A stretch of DNA of 64,000 nucleotides from a virus: positions 1 through 64,000 of the IMG/VR virus record IMGVR_UViG_3300030329_005612; one strand, 5' to 3'. Positions 19,063 through 27,054 of this stretch are shown piece after piece (positions within the stretch are counted from its first letter, which is position 1; every line of letters starts with the position of its first letter). The translations under genes and the position numbers were made by a program. The notes beneath the pieces were generated by a model. The model searched no databases, was not told where the DNA came from, and saw only the letters and a program-made list of their open reading frames with translations.

Positions 19063-21318
19063 TTAAACATTCGGTGAATTGCAAATATCTATGATATTAA
19101 TATAGTTAACAATATCCTTTCTCATACAGGCGACATCTGAAGCCCAGTACCCCATTTGACAATGGCCCAACATACTATATCGCTCATGTACCTCTTGTGC
19201 AAGCTCTGCAAGGTCATGGTCAGGCTTGAGCGTGGAGTTAAGTTTTAAGTTAAACTGTTCAACCAAGTCTCTGCACCCATCAAGAACAGACTTATCTTGT
19301 TCATGCCTCATAAATGTTAGTTGTTCAAAAAGAGTTTTTGCTTTGCCCTTTACCAGTAGGTCTGCAAACTCTGAAGGTGTATCATAGAGCTTGGAGTTAA
19401 GCCAGCTAAAATCACTGATAACTGACATTGTGGTTTCACGATTGATATATTTCTGCTCAATGTTTTGAGTGTCAAGTTGCTCTCTAATGGCAGAAGATGC
19501 CCATTCCCAAAATGGTTGCCAATTTTTATTGGCTTTAACCTTTTTAAGAGACTTGGAATTAATTTTAAATCCATGTAAGGTGGGAAGTTCAATCTTTAAA
19601 ATCTCCTTCAACTGCTTAACGAGATTCCGCAAATTTCTAGGATGAACTTCTTCGCTATGGAATACAGCCTCCTTTACTTTTCCGCTGATGTAAAACCTGT
19701 CCAGTTCCACATAAACCCCTTCGCTATCATCTCCAAGGTCAACTTCTCCTACATTCCAAATGGAAGACCTAGCATCACTCCAATTAATCTGATTCAATTT
19801 ACCCCAATCCAAAGTAAATTCCTTGGTCGAATGACGCTTGTTTGATTGGCTCTTGCCACCCACTGAAACACTACCAGCGGTAGCATATCCAAAATCTTTC
19901 AAGGGGCGTTTGGGGAGGTCGGATAGTTTGGTCATCTCACAGTCCAACCCTTTTGCTTTAAGTTCCTTGCGAGTTTTCGCGTTATTAAATTTAATTAAAT
20001 ATACTTCCTTCTTTTGATTGATAATAAGGTCAAGAACCTTACCTAGAGAACCGCGCCTGTCAGGCATATCATTTTCTATAACAACGGTATTCCTAGAACA
20101 ATCAATTTGATGGCAACCTACTGCGCGATACCTCTTTCCGCGATAAGGTAGCTTGAATTTATGTAACTCAATATCGGGCCTTTTAGAGTTATGATTCTTG
20201 TCGTAGTCCTTTACTTGAGAGGAACAATCAATAGTTGAGCTACTAACTGAAGTTTTGTTCCAGAGCAAGCTGTCGCGTAAGATACCGCGCAACTCATAAA
20301 GATTGCTACCCACATCAAAAACACAACCCCACAACTGTTTTGCCTCGAAAAGAGTCTTACACTCATTAAACTGTTGTGTTATCTTTGAAGATAACTCTTT
20401 TTTAACCTTTTTGAGAGTATTAGTTATATTCTTTCTGGTGTAGTCGGTATATTGGAGGTTTTCGCGGGACGCAGAAATTTCCACATCACCGATATTCATG
20501 TCTAGGACAAGATTACCATGAAGAAGATTTTCAAGTTTTGCATCCTCCTCGTTTAACTCAAGATTATAGCGGTTTATGGGGTATCCTATGTTGCCCATTA
20601 CAAGGGTCGAGTCTCCCCTATCCCACCTACTCACGCTGGAGTTATCCAAATACTTCCAATTGCTACCCTCAAAAAGAACATCACAATCAGTGTATTCATA
20701 TTTTACTCCCTTGGTAACGGGACGGACTTTAAACCATTTAAATAAATTCCGCGCTTTAGTTTGAAACTCATCAACATCTTCTAGCCTTACAGGTACAGTA
20801 ATCTCAATACCATTCTTTTCAGAGGTCGGTTCTGTGCCGATTTTGCTAATCTGACCAATCTGCGAGGGGTCAATGAAGGCGTTATAGATATGTTTTGTGC
20901 CATCAATATAAGAATTAATTACAAAATTATCACCATAGGCAAAGGCAGACTTTGAACCAATACCAAGCATACCAATTTGGTCATTGGAATTACGCTTGGT
21001 AGACTCACCATAAAAAGCATAAACATCTTGAATCTCTTGGTCATTCAAGGCATCACCGTAATCACGAACCTTAAAATCAAGTTTTAAGCGTGTAGGAAGC
21101 GTAACCTCGATGGGAACGTCGCCCTTACCCGCTTGAACCTGAGCATCCACAGCATTGCATGAATACTCACGAATTACTGCTAAAATTTTATCAGAGTAAA
21201 GTTGGTCGCGGAGAATACCTAAAATGTGATGCAATCCAGAAGATTTAATTCCGAATTTGACACTGGTAGTAATGCCGCTTGACTTGACAGACTTGGTGGA
21301 TTTTACTTGTGGTTTCAT
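19063..21318 (-). CDS. rIIA: rIIA-like protein with GHKL ATPase domain, 751 aa
   Basis: The N-terminal 250 residues form a GHKL (gyrase/Hsp90-type) ATPase: IREYSCNAVDAQ at 49-60 is the N-box, and GMLGIGSKSAFAYGD at 116-130 is the glycine-rich lid. Phage rIIA-like proteins share this plan, and T4 rIIA is of similar size (725 aa). In T4, rIIA and rIIB protect the infected cell from RexAB-like exclusion. The C-terminal half is charged and unrecognised. The leader is 27 nt. Confidence 0.85.
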   Translation of the reverse strand: MKPQVKSTKSVKSSGITTSVKFGIKSSGLHHILGILRDQLYSDKILAVIREYSCNAVDAQVQAGKGDVPIEVTLPTRLKLDFKVRDYGDALNDQEIQDVYAFYGESTKRNSNDQIGMLGIGSKSAFAYGDNFVINSYIDGTKHIYNAFIDPSQIGQISKIGTEPTSEKNGIEITVPVRLEDVDEFQTKARNLFKWFKVRPVTKGVKYEYTDCDVLFEGSNWKYLDNSSVSRWDRGDSTLVMGNIGYPINRYNLELNEEDAKLENLLHGNLVLDMNIGDVEISASRENLQYTDYTRKNITNTLKKVKKELSSKITQQFNECKTLFEAKQLWGCVFDVGSNLYELRGILRDSLLWNKTSVSSSTIDCSSQVKDYDKNHNSKRPDIELHKFKLPYRGKRYRAVGCHQIDCSRNTVVIENDMPDRRGSLGKVLDLIINQKKEVYLIKFNNAKTRKELKAKGLDCEMTKLSDLPKRPLKDFGYATAGSVSVGGKSQSNKRHSTKEFTLDWGKLNQINWSDARSSIWNVGEVDLGDDSEGVYVELDRFYISGKVKEAVFHSEEVHPRNLRNLVKQLKEILKIELPTLHGFKINSKSLKKVKANKNWQPFWEWASSAIREQLDTQNIEQKYINRETTMSVISDFSWLNSKLYDTPSEFADLLVKGKAKTLFEQLTFMRHEQDKSVLDGCRDLVEQFNLKLNSTLKPDHDLAELAQEVHERYSMLGHCQMGYWASDVACMRKDIVNYINIIDICNSPNV

Positions 21319-21345
21319 AATGGACTGTTGTTAAGTTGTGAGCCT

Positions 21346-21374
21346 AGTCTACTTTAGATTAAAAAAAGTGTCAA
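21346..21374 (-). promoter_or_regulatory. Sigma70-type promoter for rIIA
   Basis: TTGACA (21369-21374), 17 bp and TAGACT (21346-21351). The -35 overlaps the 3-prime end of the upstream gene. Confidence 0.6.
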
Positions 21375-21823
21375 CAGTTTTTTTTAGCAAACGCCGCTCT
21401 TGCCGCTTCGTGTTTGGCGTAAAGCCACTCAAAGTATTCTTTTTTGCTGAATTCCCTAGTAAAACCTTTGCGTTTAGAAAAATTATACACCCACAATCTT
21501 TCTACATCTTCATCAAAAACAACGATGTACGCATCTACCCCTAGCTTCTTGGCGGTTTCAACTGCCAGCCTTCCCTGCATATCAGAGTCGTACCTCTCTA
21601 GGATTGCATCAAAATATCTAGGAGGAGGATTTTTAATGGTAGGATGATTGTCTCTCCTAGTTAATTCAATTATTGCTACATAGACTATCTGACCATCTAC
21701 TACGGAGTATTCAATCTGGTCTAAATCTTGAACGCATCTACTGTTCCACGCTTGCTTCCAGCGAATATCTCTGTAAAGAGTAGTTCTATCTTCAGTATCT
21801 TCTCTGTTATGTTGTTTCGGCAT
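21371..21823 (-). CDS. Hypothetical protein, 150 aa, possible PD-(D/E)XK fold
   Basis: DLDQIEYSVVDGQIVYVAII followed by ELTR has the Asp...Glu-x-x spacing of PD-(D/E)XK nuclease-like proteins, though the final Lys is replaced. The next helix (AVETAKKLGVDAYIVVFDED) fits the same fold. An inactive or non-nuclease member is possible. It follows the tRNA-Arg. Confidence 0.6.
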   Translation of the reverse strand: MPKQHNREDTEDRTTLYRDIRWKQAWNSRCVQDLDQIEYSVVDGQIVYVAIIELTRRDNHPTIKNPPPRYFDAILERYDSDMQGRLAVETAKKLGVDAYIVVFDEDVERLWVYNFSKRKGFTREFSKKEYFEWLYAKHEAARAAFAKKNC

Positions 21824-21836
21824 AATAAATAGTCGG

Positions 21837-21911
21837 TAGGGATGAAGGGACTCGAACCCATGACCCTCTGTTTAGAAAACAGATGCTCTATCCAAACTGA
21901 GCTACATCCCC
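21837..21911 (-). tRNA. tRNA-Arg (anticodon TCT)
   Basis: It shows a full cloverleaf: acceptor GGGGATG/CATCCCT, D-arm GCTC..GAGC, anticodon stem TCTGT-TTTCTAA-ACAGA giving UCU, and T-arm TGGGTTCGAGTCCC. CCA is not encoded. Position 1-72 is G-U. tRNA-Arg(UCU) reads AGA/AGG codons, common in AT-rich phage genes. Confidence 0.93.
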
Positions 21912-22028
21912 TTTTAACTTTTTTTTGAATTAAAAATTTTCACACAAAAAAGACAAACCCAAGTAAGTAGCCACATTACAAAAAAAAATACCAATACGCC
22001 GCCCATCGTAATCCAAGTGCCAATGTTC

Positions 22029-22421
22029 TTAATTATATTCATCCCAAATTTGGTCGTCATCACATTTCCACTCTAAAAACGTCATTATTTGGCCGAAACT
22101 CAATCGAGTTTTACATAGCCAAGGTTCAAACTCCTTTGCCTTGGTGTGGCCTTTTTTCGATGCTTTAAAAGCTGTCCAGTCTATCTCCGCAAAATCATCC
22201 TCTGCTGGCTGCTTCATGCTTCCCACTAACATCACCTTATTTCCAAGGTCATATTCTCTTGTGGAAGTCGTAACCGCAAGAATACCCGCTTTAAATTTCA
22301 CATACACAAAGTTTCCACGGGGAGTCATGCACCGCCATTCATCTTTACTGTAGCGATAGACACAGGCAAGTTTCTTACCTTTGAGTGTCTCAAAGTGTTT
22401 CTTGTCAAGAACTTGTAACAT
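22029..22421 (-). CDS. Hypothetical protein, 130 aa
   Basis: Unrecognised. It has an N-terminal beta region (ACVYRYSKDEWRCMTPRGNF), a Lys-rich middle and a Trp-rich end. It overlaps the end of the sigma factor gene and so is co-transcribed. Confidence 0.7.
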   Translation of the reverse strand: MLQVLDKKHFETLKGKKLACVYRYSKDEWRCMTPRGNFVYVKFKAGILAVTTSTREYDLGNKVMLVGSMKQPAEDDFAEIDWTAFKASKKGHTKAKEFEPWLCKTRLSFGQIMTFLEWKCDDDQIWDEYN

Positions 22422-23412
22422 GATTTTTTGTCTCCTGCTCTATAAACTTTTTTAATTTTTGTAAGGCAATCTTTTCAAGCTGTCTTATCCTTTCTCTAGT
22501 TACCCCAAGTTTCTTTCCAATTTCCTCTAGTGTCTTTTGCTCCTCATTTTTTAATCCAAAACGTGAAGAAATTATTTGGGCTTCTCTAGTTGTTAATTTA
22601 TTTAAATGTTTTTTCAAGCAATTTACCTCATCAGAAGATTGGCAAGCCTCGGCGGGAGAAGCCGCTTTAGAATCTTGAATTAGCGACTCTAGGTCTAACG
22701 AGTGGGAGGTACAATCTTCATGGCTGTAAGAATCACGAATAGCTGGAGCATTGAGAGACTGTGGATTATAATTATTATTTAATACGCTTACTGTAAATGC
22801 CCGTGATACTTTAAATTTTTGCTGAATATGCTCGTCAGAGGGGCGCACACCTGTTTTACTTTTTTGTTCTTCAATGTATTTTAAGACTTTTTTTAAAGTG
22901 TCTTGAACCCCGCACGGCAAGCGAATGAGGCGACTCTGTTTAGCGATAGTCCGCAAAATCTGCTGCTTAATCCACCACGATGAATAAGTGGAAAATTTAA
23001 CTCCCCTTTCTACATCATATTTATCTGCCGCTTTCATTAGCCCAATGACTCCTTCGCTTACCAAGTCTTCATAGTCCACTGAATTATACCACCTTCCATC
23101 AGACCCTGACCCATGAGACCTTCCTCCCCACCGAACATACTGCCCTGCAATCTTCATCACAAGACGCACGTTAGCTTCAACTAACTTATTTTTAGCTGTA
23201 TTTCGGATTTTCTTGCTACGACTTTTTAATTTCTTTCCTAGCTTTATTTCTTCCTCTCTTGTAAGGAGAGGGGGTAAGTTGTCAAACATTGGTCTGCTGG
23301 GGTCGTGGGACAGAGTAATGGTCTTTCTACTTCTGATAGCCCGTGAAATTTGAATATCGTCGCTACCTGTTGGCCGTCCCGCTCGAAAACCTTTCATAAT
23401 ACCACAGTTCAT
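22405..23412 (-). CDS. Sigma70-family RNA polymerase sigma factor, 335 aa
   Basis: Region 1.2 (LLTREEEIKLGKKL, from about residue 50), region 2 (EANVRLVMKIAGQYV, DLVSEGVIGLMKAADKYD, FSTYSSWWIKQQI, about 75-160), region 3 and region 4 (TLEEIGKKLGVTRERIRQLE, about 295-315) are all visible. It resembles host primary or stationary sigma factors rather than T4 gp55. It should redirect host RNA polymerase to phage promoters. An alternative start is the second Met (MKGFRAGRP). Confidence 0.9.
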   Translation of the reverse strand: MNCGIMKGFRAGRPTGSDDIQISRAIRSRKTITLSHDPSRPMFDNLPPLLTREEEIKLGKKLKSRSKKIRNTAKNKLVEANVRLVMKIAGQYVRWGGRSHGSGSDGRWYNSVDYEDLVSEGVIGLMKAADKYDVERGVKFSTYSSWWIKQQILRTIAKQSRLIRLPCGVQDTLKKVLKYIEEQKSKTGVRPSDEHIQQKFKVSRAFTVSVLNNNYNPQSLNAPAIRDSYSHEDCTSHSLDLESLIQDSKAASPAEACQSSDEVNCLKKHLNKLTTREAQIISSRFGLKNEEQKTLEEIGKKLGVTRERIRQLEKIALQKLKKFIEQETKNHVTSS

Positions 23413-23586
23413 TTATAATCCCCCCAGCAGGGTTCGAGTTTGTTTTTGGTAGTCCCTCAAGATTTTTGCAGAACGATAGAACTTATATTTTTCATACCTT
23501 TTTGCGCTTATCTCAAGGTTCCATAGAATATCTCGCTTGGCCATCTGGTCAAGTCGGTTTTTTGTGTCAATATCTTTTTTAGCCAT
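23413..23586 (-). CDS. Hypothetical basic protein, 57 aa
   Basis: Helical and Lys/Arg-rich (MAKKDIDTKNRLDQMAKRDI). TAA is joined directly to the sigma factor ATG, so the two are translationally coupled. Confidence 0.65.
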   Translation of the reverse strand: MAKKDIDTKNRLDQMAKRDILWNLEISAKRYEKYKFYRSAKILRDYQKQTRTLLGGL

Positions 23587-23599
23587 AATTATTTATTAT

Positions 23600-23773
23600 T
23601 TAAATGTCCCAATCATCTAACGCCATTCCTATAATAGTAGGAGTGTCGTAATCAGGGTTAGCTTTAGCAATATTAATTGCACTAAAAATTAATTCAATTT
23701 CAAGACCCCAGTGCTTTGCTGCTTCAAGACCCTGCTTGATAGCTACTACATCGTATTCTGTGTCAGCTTCCAT
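23600..23773 (-). CDS. Hypothetical acidic protein, 57 aa
   Basis: MEADTEYDVVAIKQGLEAAK and an acidic C-terminus. First gene of the sigma factor operon. Unrecognised. Confidence 0.65.
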   Translation of the reverse strand: MEADTEYDVVAIKQGLEAAKHWGLEIELIFSAINIAKANPDYDTPTIIGMALDDWDI

Positions 23774-23781
23774 GTTTCCAT

Positions 23782-23810
23782 AGAATACCCACTATTAAAA
23801 AAAAAGTCAA
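23782..23810 (-). promoter_or_regulatory. Sigma70-type promoter of the sigma-factor operon
   Basis: TTGACT (23805-23810), 17 bp and TATTCT (23782-23787), directly after the terminator of the upstream RNA. Confidence 0.65.
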
Positions 23811-23811
23811 C

Positions 23812-23842
23812 AAAAAAATGAGGGGAAGTTTCCTTCCCCTCA
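23812..23842 (-). terminator. Strong rho-independent terminator
   Basis: TGAGGGGAAG-GAAA-CTTCCCCTCA, a perfect 10-bp stem with a GAAA tetraloop, then seven T on the minus strand. Confidence 0.9.
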
Positions 23843-24210
23843 CTCACAGTGATAATAGGATTATACTATATGAGAACATAAACGAGGACTTTTTTAGGTG
23901 CTTTACTTACCCACAGTTGGAAACTGCTTGCCCTACGGCGGGGTAAAACCTCGCGCACCTTTTGGGCTGTGTACCGTTGTTGGCCACACTTTGTAACTAG
24001 GCACCCAAAGAAATAGTGGATGAGAGGATTTCTGCGATACCTCTAAAGCCAGCACCCAATACAGTTCATGTTTGCCAGCTTGCCTACCCCACAAGGCTCA
24101 TACGATTGCACTCTGCCGCTGTGGAGCAACACCTTTCCCCTTGAGATACAAGGATATTCAGTCACATCCGTTAAGTTCTCCGTCGAGAACTTAAATTTTA
24201 AAAGAACAAT
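23843..24210 (-). ncRNA. Structured non-coding RNA, about 400 nt including terminator
   Basis: A consensus promoter (TTGACT 24240-24245, 17 bp, TATAAT 24217-24222) and the perfect terminator at 23812-23842 frame about 390 nt with no credible ORF. The 5-prime end has AAGTTCTC-GACG-GAGAACTT, a perfect 8-bp hairpin. Further pairings include GGTGC/GCACC near the 3-prime end. The base composition is richer in G and C than its flanks. A stretch near the middle loosely recalls RNase P RNA CR-I (GGAAAG ... GCTCCACAG), but the other conserved RNase P regions are not seen. Identity unknown. Confidence 0.7.
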
Positions 24211-24216
24211 AGATAG

Positions 24217-24245
24217 ATTATATTCTACCTTAATATATTAGTCAA
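24217..24245 (-). promoter_or_regulatory. Consensus promoter of the 24-kb ncRNA
   Basis: TTGACT (24240-24245), 17 bp, TATAAT (24217-24222). The -35 overlaps the stop of the 24242-24460 gene. No start codon follows. Confidence 0.75.
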
Positions 24246-24460
24246 TCTTTTTCTTGTAAACATTCAATCTTTTTCACAAGAAGATTATAAAATTTTTCTA
24301 CCCTTTCGGGTTGGGCTTGCCGAATCTGACCAAGGGTTTCCGTCCATACCAGATAATTTTCAGCATTTTCATTTACATCGGCCACCTCAACCATTGCTTG
24401 GTCAAAAGGATGGTTGGCCCAAACCTTGCCCTGTTTTGTGTCTACAACCGCTCTGAACAT
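24242..24460 (-). CDS. Hypothetical protein, 72 aa
   Basis: Begins MFRAVVDTKQGKVWANHPFD and ends in a helical segment. Leaderless promoter. Unrecognised. Confidence 0.7.
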   Translation of the reverse strand: MFRAVVDTKQGKVWANHPFDQAMVEVADVNENAENYLVWTETLGQIRQAQPERVEKFYNLLVKKIECLQEKD

Positions 24461-24466
24461 GAATCT

Positions 24467-24495
24467 ATTAAACCCTACTTTAAGTTTTAAGTCAA
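24467..24495 (-). promoter_or_regulatory. Leaderless sigma70-type promoter
   Basis: TTGACT (24490-24495), 17 bp and TTTAAT (24467-24472), 6 nt from ATG 24460. Confidence 0.6.
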
Positions 24496-24502
24496 GGAAT
24501 TT

Positions 24503-24952
24503 TTATTTTGAATAATCATATTCTCCCTCATCTTCATCATCATCTTCATCATCGTCTTCGTCTTCGTAGTCCGTAAAATCCAACTCGTAGTTGGGGCCAT
24601 CATCATAAAAATCTTTACTTGCCCCAAATAATCCATACCACTCATCTTCTTCGTTCATTTCGTCGGGAGTAAACGTACAGTGATGTTGTTCTTTCCCATC
24701 TACAATAACAAGTTTCACTTCCTCTCCGGTGGACATTTTTTTTAAATGATTAAAAAGACACACATTACACAGAAATAATTCTAAATCCATTTTATTGTCT
24801 TCGTCGTGACGGGGATAAAAAAAGTAAGCAATTTTATTTGCATCATAAAGAGTAGTGTAATCGCTGCGACTATATTTTATATCACACGCATCACAGCCTA
24901 TAGTATCGCCTTTAAGCTCCTTCGGGGAAATCAGTGATACTATAACCATCAT
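24503..24952 (-). CDS. Zinc-ribbon-like protein with acidic tail, 149 aa
   Basis: CDAC near residue 19 and CNVC near residue 63 suggest a zinc ribbon. The last 30 residues are almost all Asp and Glu. ATGA overlap with the upstream gene. Such acidic tails can mimic DNA, but no function is assigned. Confidence 0.7.
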   Translation of the reverse strand: MMVIVSLISPKELKGDTIGCDACDIKYSRSDYTTLYDANKIAYFFYPRHDEDNKMDLELFLCNVCLFNHLKKMSTGEEVKLVIVDGKEQHHCTFTPDEMNEEDEWYGLFGASKDFYDDGPNYELDFTDYEDEDDDEDDDEDEGEYDYSK

Positions 24953-25257
24953 TTTATTAAATTAATTTTATCTTCATAAGAAAAAGACTTCGTAGAAGAT
25001 ACTTTTACTCTGTAACTTGTAAGGGGCGTAGAGCTTTTTACAACGTAAGACTCTGCGTCATTCTTACTCAGAAAAATCTTATCCACTTTCCCGTCCTCTA
25101 TTATGAGGTACAAGTCTTGAACGGCGTTAGTGTTCGCTACACTTAAATTATTTGGCCCATTATGATTAATTTTTGAAGGAAAAACCATAAAAGCCATTAC
25201 CAGTGTAATGCAAAAGGCTAACACAAAAAAAACCAAAGCAACTTTAAAGTTTTTCAT
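24949..25257 (-). CDS. Membrane-anchored hypothetical protein, 102 aa
   Basis: N-terminal transmembrane anchor VALVFFVLAFCITLVMAFMV, then a soluble extracytoplasmic-like part. No lipobox. Unrecognised. Confidence 0.7.
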   Translation of the reverse strand: MKNFKVALVFFVLAFCITLVMAFMVFPSKINHNGPNNLSVANTNAVQDLYLIIEDGKVDKIFLSKNDAESYVVKSSTPLTSYRVKVSSTKSFSYEDKINLIK

Positions 25258-25261
25258 TTAA

Positions 25262-25435
25262 TTATTTGGTTTGAAATTTTTCGACTTTGTTCAAAAAAGA
25301 ACGAGTAAAATTACGTTTATCTACGGGCTTTAGGGCAACCCTATTCGCCTCGTTTGAAGTGGAAAGGCAAACTTTTTCTACTTCAACTTGGCCATTAGGT
25401 TGTTCGGATATAGTTATTTGGTATTTTTTATTCAT
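25262..25435 (-). CDS. Hypothetical protein, 57 aa
   Basis: MNKKYQITISEQPNGQVEVE then a basic C-terminus. Small alpha/beta plan; unrecognised. Confidence 0.6.
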   Translation of the reverse strand: MNKKYQITISEQPNGQVEVEKVCLSTSNEANRVALKPVDKRNFTRSFLNKVEKFQTK

Positions 25436-25437
25436 AA

Positions 25438-25773
25438 TTAAAAAACTTTCTTTATAATTTTAGCTAAATCATGCCTTCCAGCATTTATTAAAACATATTC
25501 TACTAAACAGAGTTTACTATTTGCCCTGTCATCTTTGGGGAAAGCGGTGACAAAAGGGCCAAGGTTTAATTCCTCATCCCCATCGGAATCAAAAGATGGG
25601 GATTCGAGATTAATGTCATCGTGGTTTCCGTCTAAAAAATTTTCAAGAGCTTTTGTCATTGCTTCAAGAGCCATGTCGTCGTTTCGTTCAAAACAGTTTT
25701 TATCTACCTCAATGAAGGTAAACCAGTTGCCACATTCTACAATAAAAATAGAAGTGTTATCTTTTATCTCCAT
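25438..25773 (-). CDS. Hypothetical acidic protein, 111 aa
   Basis: It has an N-terminal FIVECGNWFTFIEVDKNCFE region and a repeat-free acidic middle. It overlaps the end of the bS21-like gene (25764-25773). Unrecognised. Confidence 0.7.
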   Translation of the reverse strand: MEIKDNTSIFIVECGNWFTFIEVDKNCFERNDDMALEAMTKALENFLDGNHDDINLESPSFDSDGDEELNLGPFVTAFPKDDRANSKLCLVEYVLINAGRHDLAKIIKKVF

Positions 25774-25964
25774 AGTTTATTTTCTTTCGCTTGCATCTTC
25801 GCTCGGTAGATTGCTTGCTTGCGCTGTTGATATTTCTTTTCACTGGGCTTTTCGTAAAATTGTCGCTTGCGGTAGTTCTTCAAAACCCCTTCACTATCTA
25901 TTTTCTTTTTAAACCTTTGCAAAGCTTTTTCAAGGCTCCCATTACCTACTTTAATTTTAATCAT
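25764..25964 (-). CDS. rpsU: bS21-like ribosomal protein homologue, 66 aa
   Basis: It matches bacterial S21: KVGNGSLEKALQRFKKKIDS then GVLKNYRKRQFYEKPSEKKY, with the diagnostic REFYEKP-type block and a basic C-terminus. Phage-encoded S21 is known from marine and very large phages and may enter host ribosomes to favour phage mRNAs, S21 lying near the anti-Shine-Dalgarno. That role is an inference here. Confidence 0.85.
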   Translation of the reverse strand: MIKIKVGNGSLEKALQRFKKKIDSEGVLKNYRKRQFYEKPSEKKYQQRKQAIYRAKMQAKENKLWR

Positions 25965-26001
25965 AAATTATCTTATATTGTATAGCTTGTGACCACAAAA
26001 G

Positions 26002-26268
26002 TCAAGACCATTTAAAATAACCATAAATATTCATTACAAATATAACAAGAGACATTACTGCTGTGGGGTGGGCTTTCTTATAAAAAGAATAGGCGGCAAC
26101 CATTCCATTCCCCACAGCCCAGACAAGCCAAGAACCCGCATACATATTTGCATTAAGATAATACCCCCAAATAACCAAGGTAGCCCCAATCCATCCCGCT
26201 ATCTTCCATGCTCTTTCGGCACAGTCTCCAGCTTCATTACATATCCCACGTTTCTTTATAGTCTCCAT
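26002..26268 (-). CDS. Small membrane protein, 88 aa, three spans
   Basis: ATG 26268 (METIKKRGICNE) is chosen because the upstream part of the frame overlaps the lipoprotein gene. Three hydrophobic segments (IAGWIGATLVIWGYYL, AGSWLVWAVGNGMVAAYSF, AVMSLVIFVMNIYGYF) resemble a half PnuC or SWEET-like module, but this is uncertain. Confidence 0.6.
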   Translation of the reverse strand: METIKKRGICNEAGDCAERAWKIAGWIGATLVIWGYYLNANMYAGSWLVWAVGNGMVAAYSFYKKAHPTAVMSLVIFVMNIYGYFKWS

Positions 26269-26395
26269 CTGTAATACTTTTCCGTGCCAACCCCTTAAGT
26301 TCATCATTATTAAAATAAAGTTTAAATTCTGATGAGGGTGGGGAAGAAGCACACCCCGTACTAATTAACATTACCAATAACAGTAGTTTTTTCAT
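26237..26395 (-). CDS. Lipoprotein, 52 aa
   Basis: The signal MKKLLLLVMLISTGCASSPP ends in the lipobox LISTGC, then a short polar mature part. It overlaps the following membrane-protein gene in another frame. One of several small lipoproteins in the window. Confidence 0.7.
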   Translation of the reverse strand: MKKLLLLVMLISTGCASSPPSSEFKLYFNNDELKGLARKSITDGDYKETWDM

Positions 26396-26419
26396 ATTAT
26401 TTTAAATCTACAAAGAAAT

Positions 26420-27052
26420 TCAATCTGGTATAGATATAATTTCAAAATCCTCCCTTATCATAGGTTCCCAGTCTTTCTGTCCACTCACATATGGCCACCT
26501 CTCCTCGTTGTATTTTAACCATTTAGTTAACTCTGTGTGGCTGAAACTAAAACCTCGCTCTCGATATTTCTTCAGTCTGGAAATAGCCACCTCTGGTCTC
26601 GCGTGAGAAACGTGGTAACAATTTCCTGTATAATGTAATTTTTTATTTTCAATGTCTTCAAAATAATTTTTACTATAACAGAGATTTAATTGTGAGTCAA
26701 TAGCGGCGAAATTGATTGTGTAATCAAAGTATGTAATAGTATTTATCATGTTAGGAACCGCTGGCCCACCAAGAAAAAGAAATTGCCACCTACGACCCTC
26801 CAAATCTATATACTCTCTATGCAGGGGGCCACTGGAAAACCAATCAAAATTCAAATTAGAATAACAATAATCAATTAACTTCTTCCTGTCAGCTTCGGAA
26901 GAAAGAAAAATATCAATATCTTTAGGGCTGTTTCCCAAATAAAAATCTCTCAATACCCCACCAGCAATCCAAAAATAAACCCCGCTCTTTTCCAGAGGCT
27001 CAAAATACTCCTTCTTTATAAAATTCTTTAAGCTATCTATTTTATCTTCCAT
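26420..27052 (-). CDS. Nucleotidyltransferase-fold protein, 210 aa
   Basis: FWIAGGVLRDFYLGNSPKDI followed by DIFLSS is the GG...D-x-D active-site pattern of the poly(A)/CCA-adding-type nucleotidyltransferase head domain. The remainder lacks a recognisable C-terminal domain. The ATG at 27052 is chosen; a GTG upstream lies in thyX. The substrate is unknown; tRNA or nucleotide tailing is possible. Confidence 0.75.
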   Translation of the reverse strand: MEDKIDSLKNFIKKEYFEPLEKSGVYFWIAGGVLRDFYLGNSPKDIDIFLSSEADRKKLIDYCYSNLNFDWFSSGPLHREYIDLEGRRWQFLFLGGPAVPNMINTITYFDYTINFAAIDSQLNLCYSKNYFEDIENKKLHYTGNCYHVSHARPEVAISRLKKYRERGFSFSHTELTKWLKYNEERWPYVSGQKDWEPMIREDFEIISIPD

Positions 27053-27054
27053 AT

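Noticed and set aside
23843-24210. RNase P RNA or tmRNA
   Set aside because: One stretch resembles the CR-I region of RNase P RNA, but the expected ACAGAA...GGCUUA and loop motifs are not seen, and there is no tRNA-like end for a tmRNA.
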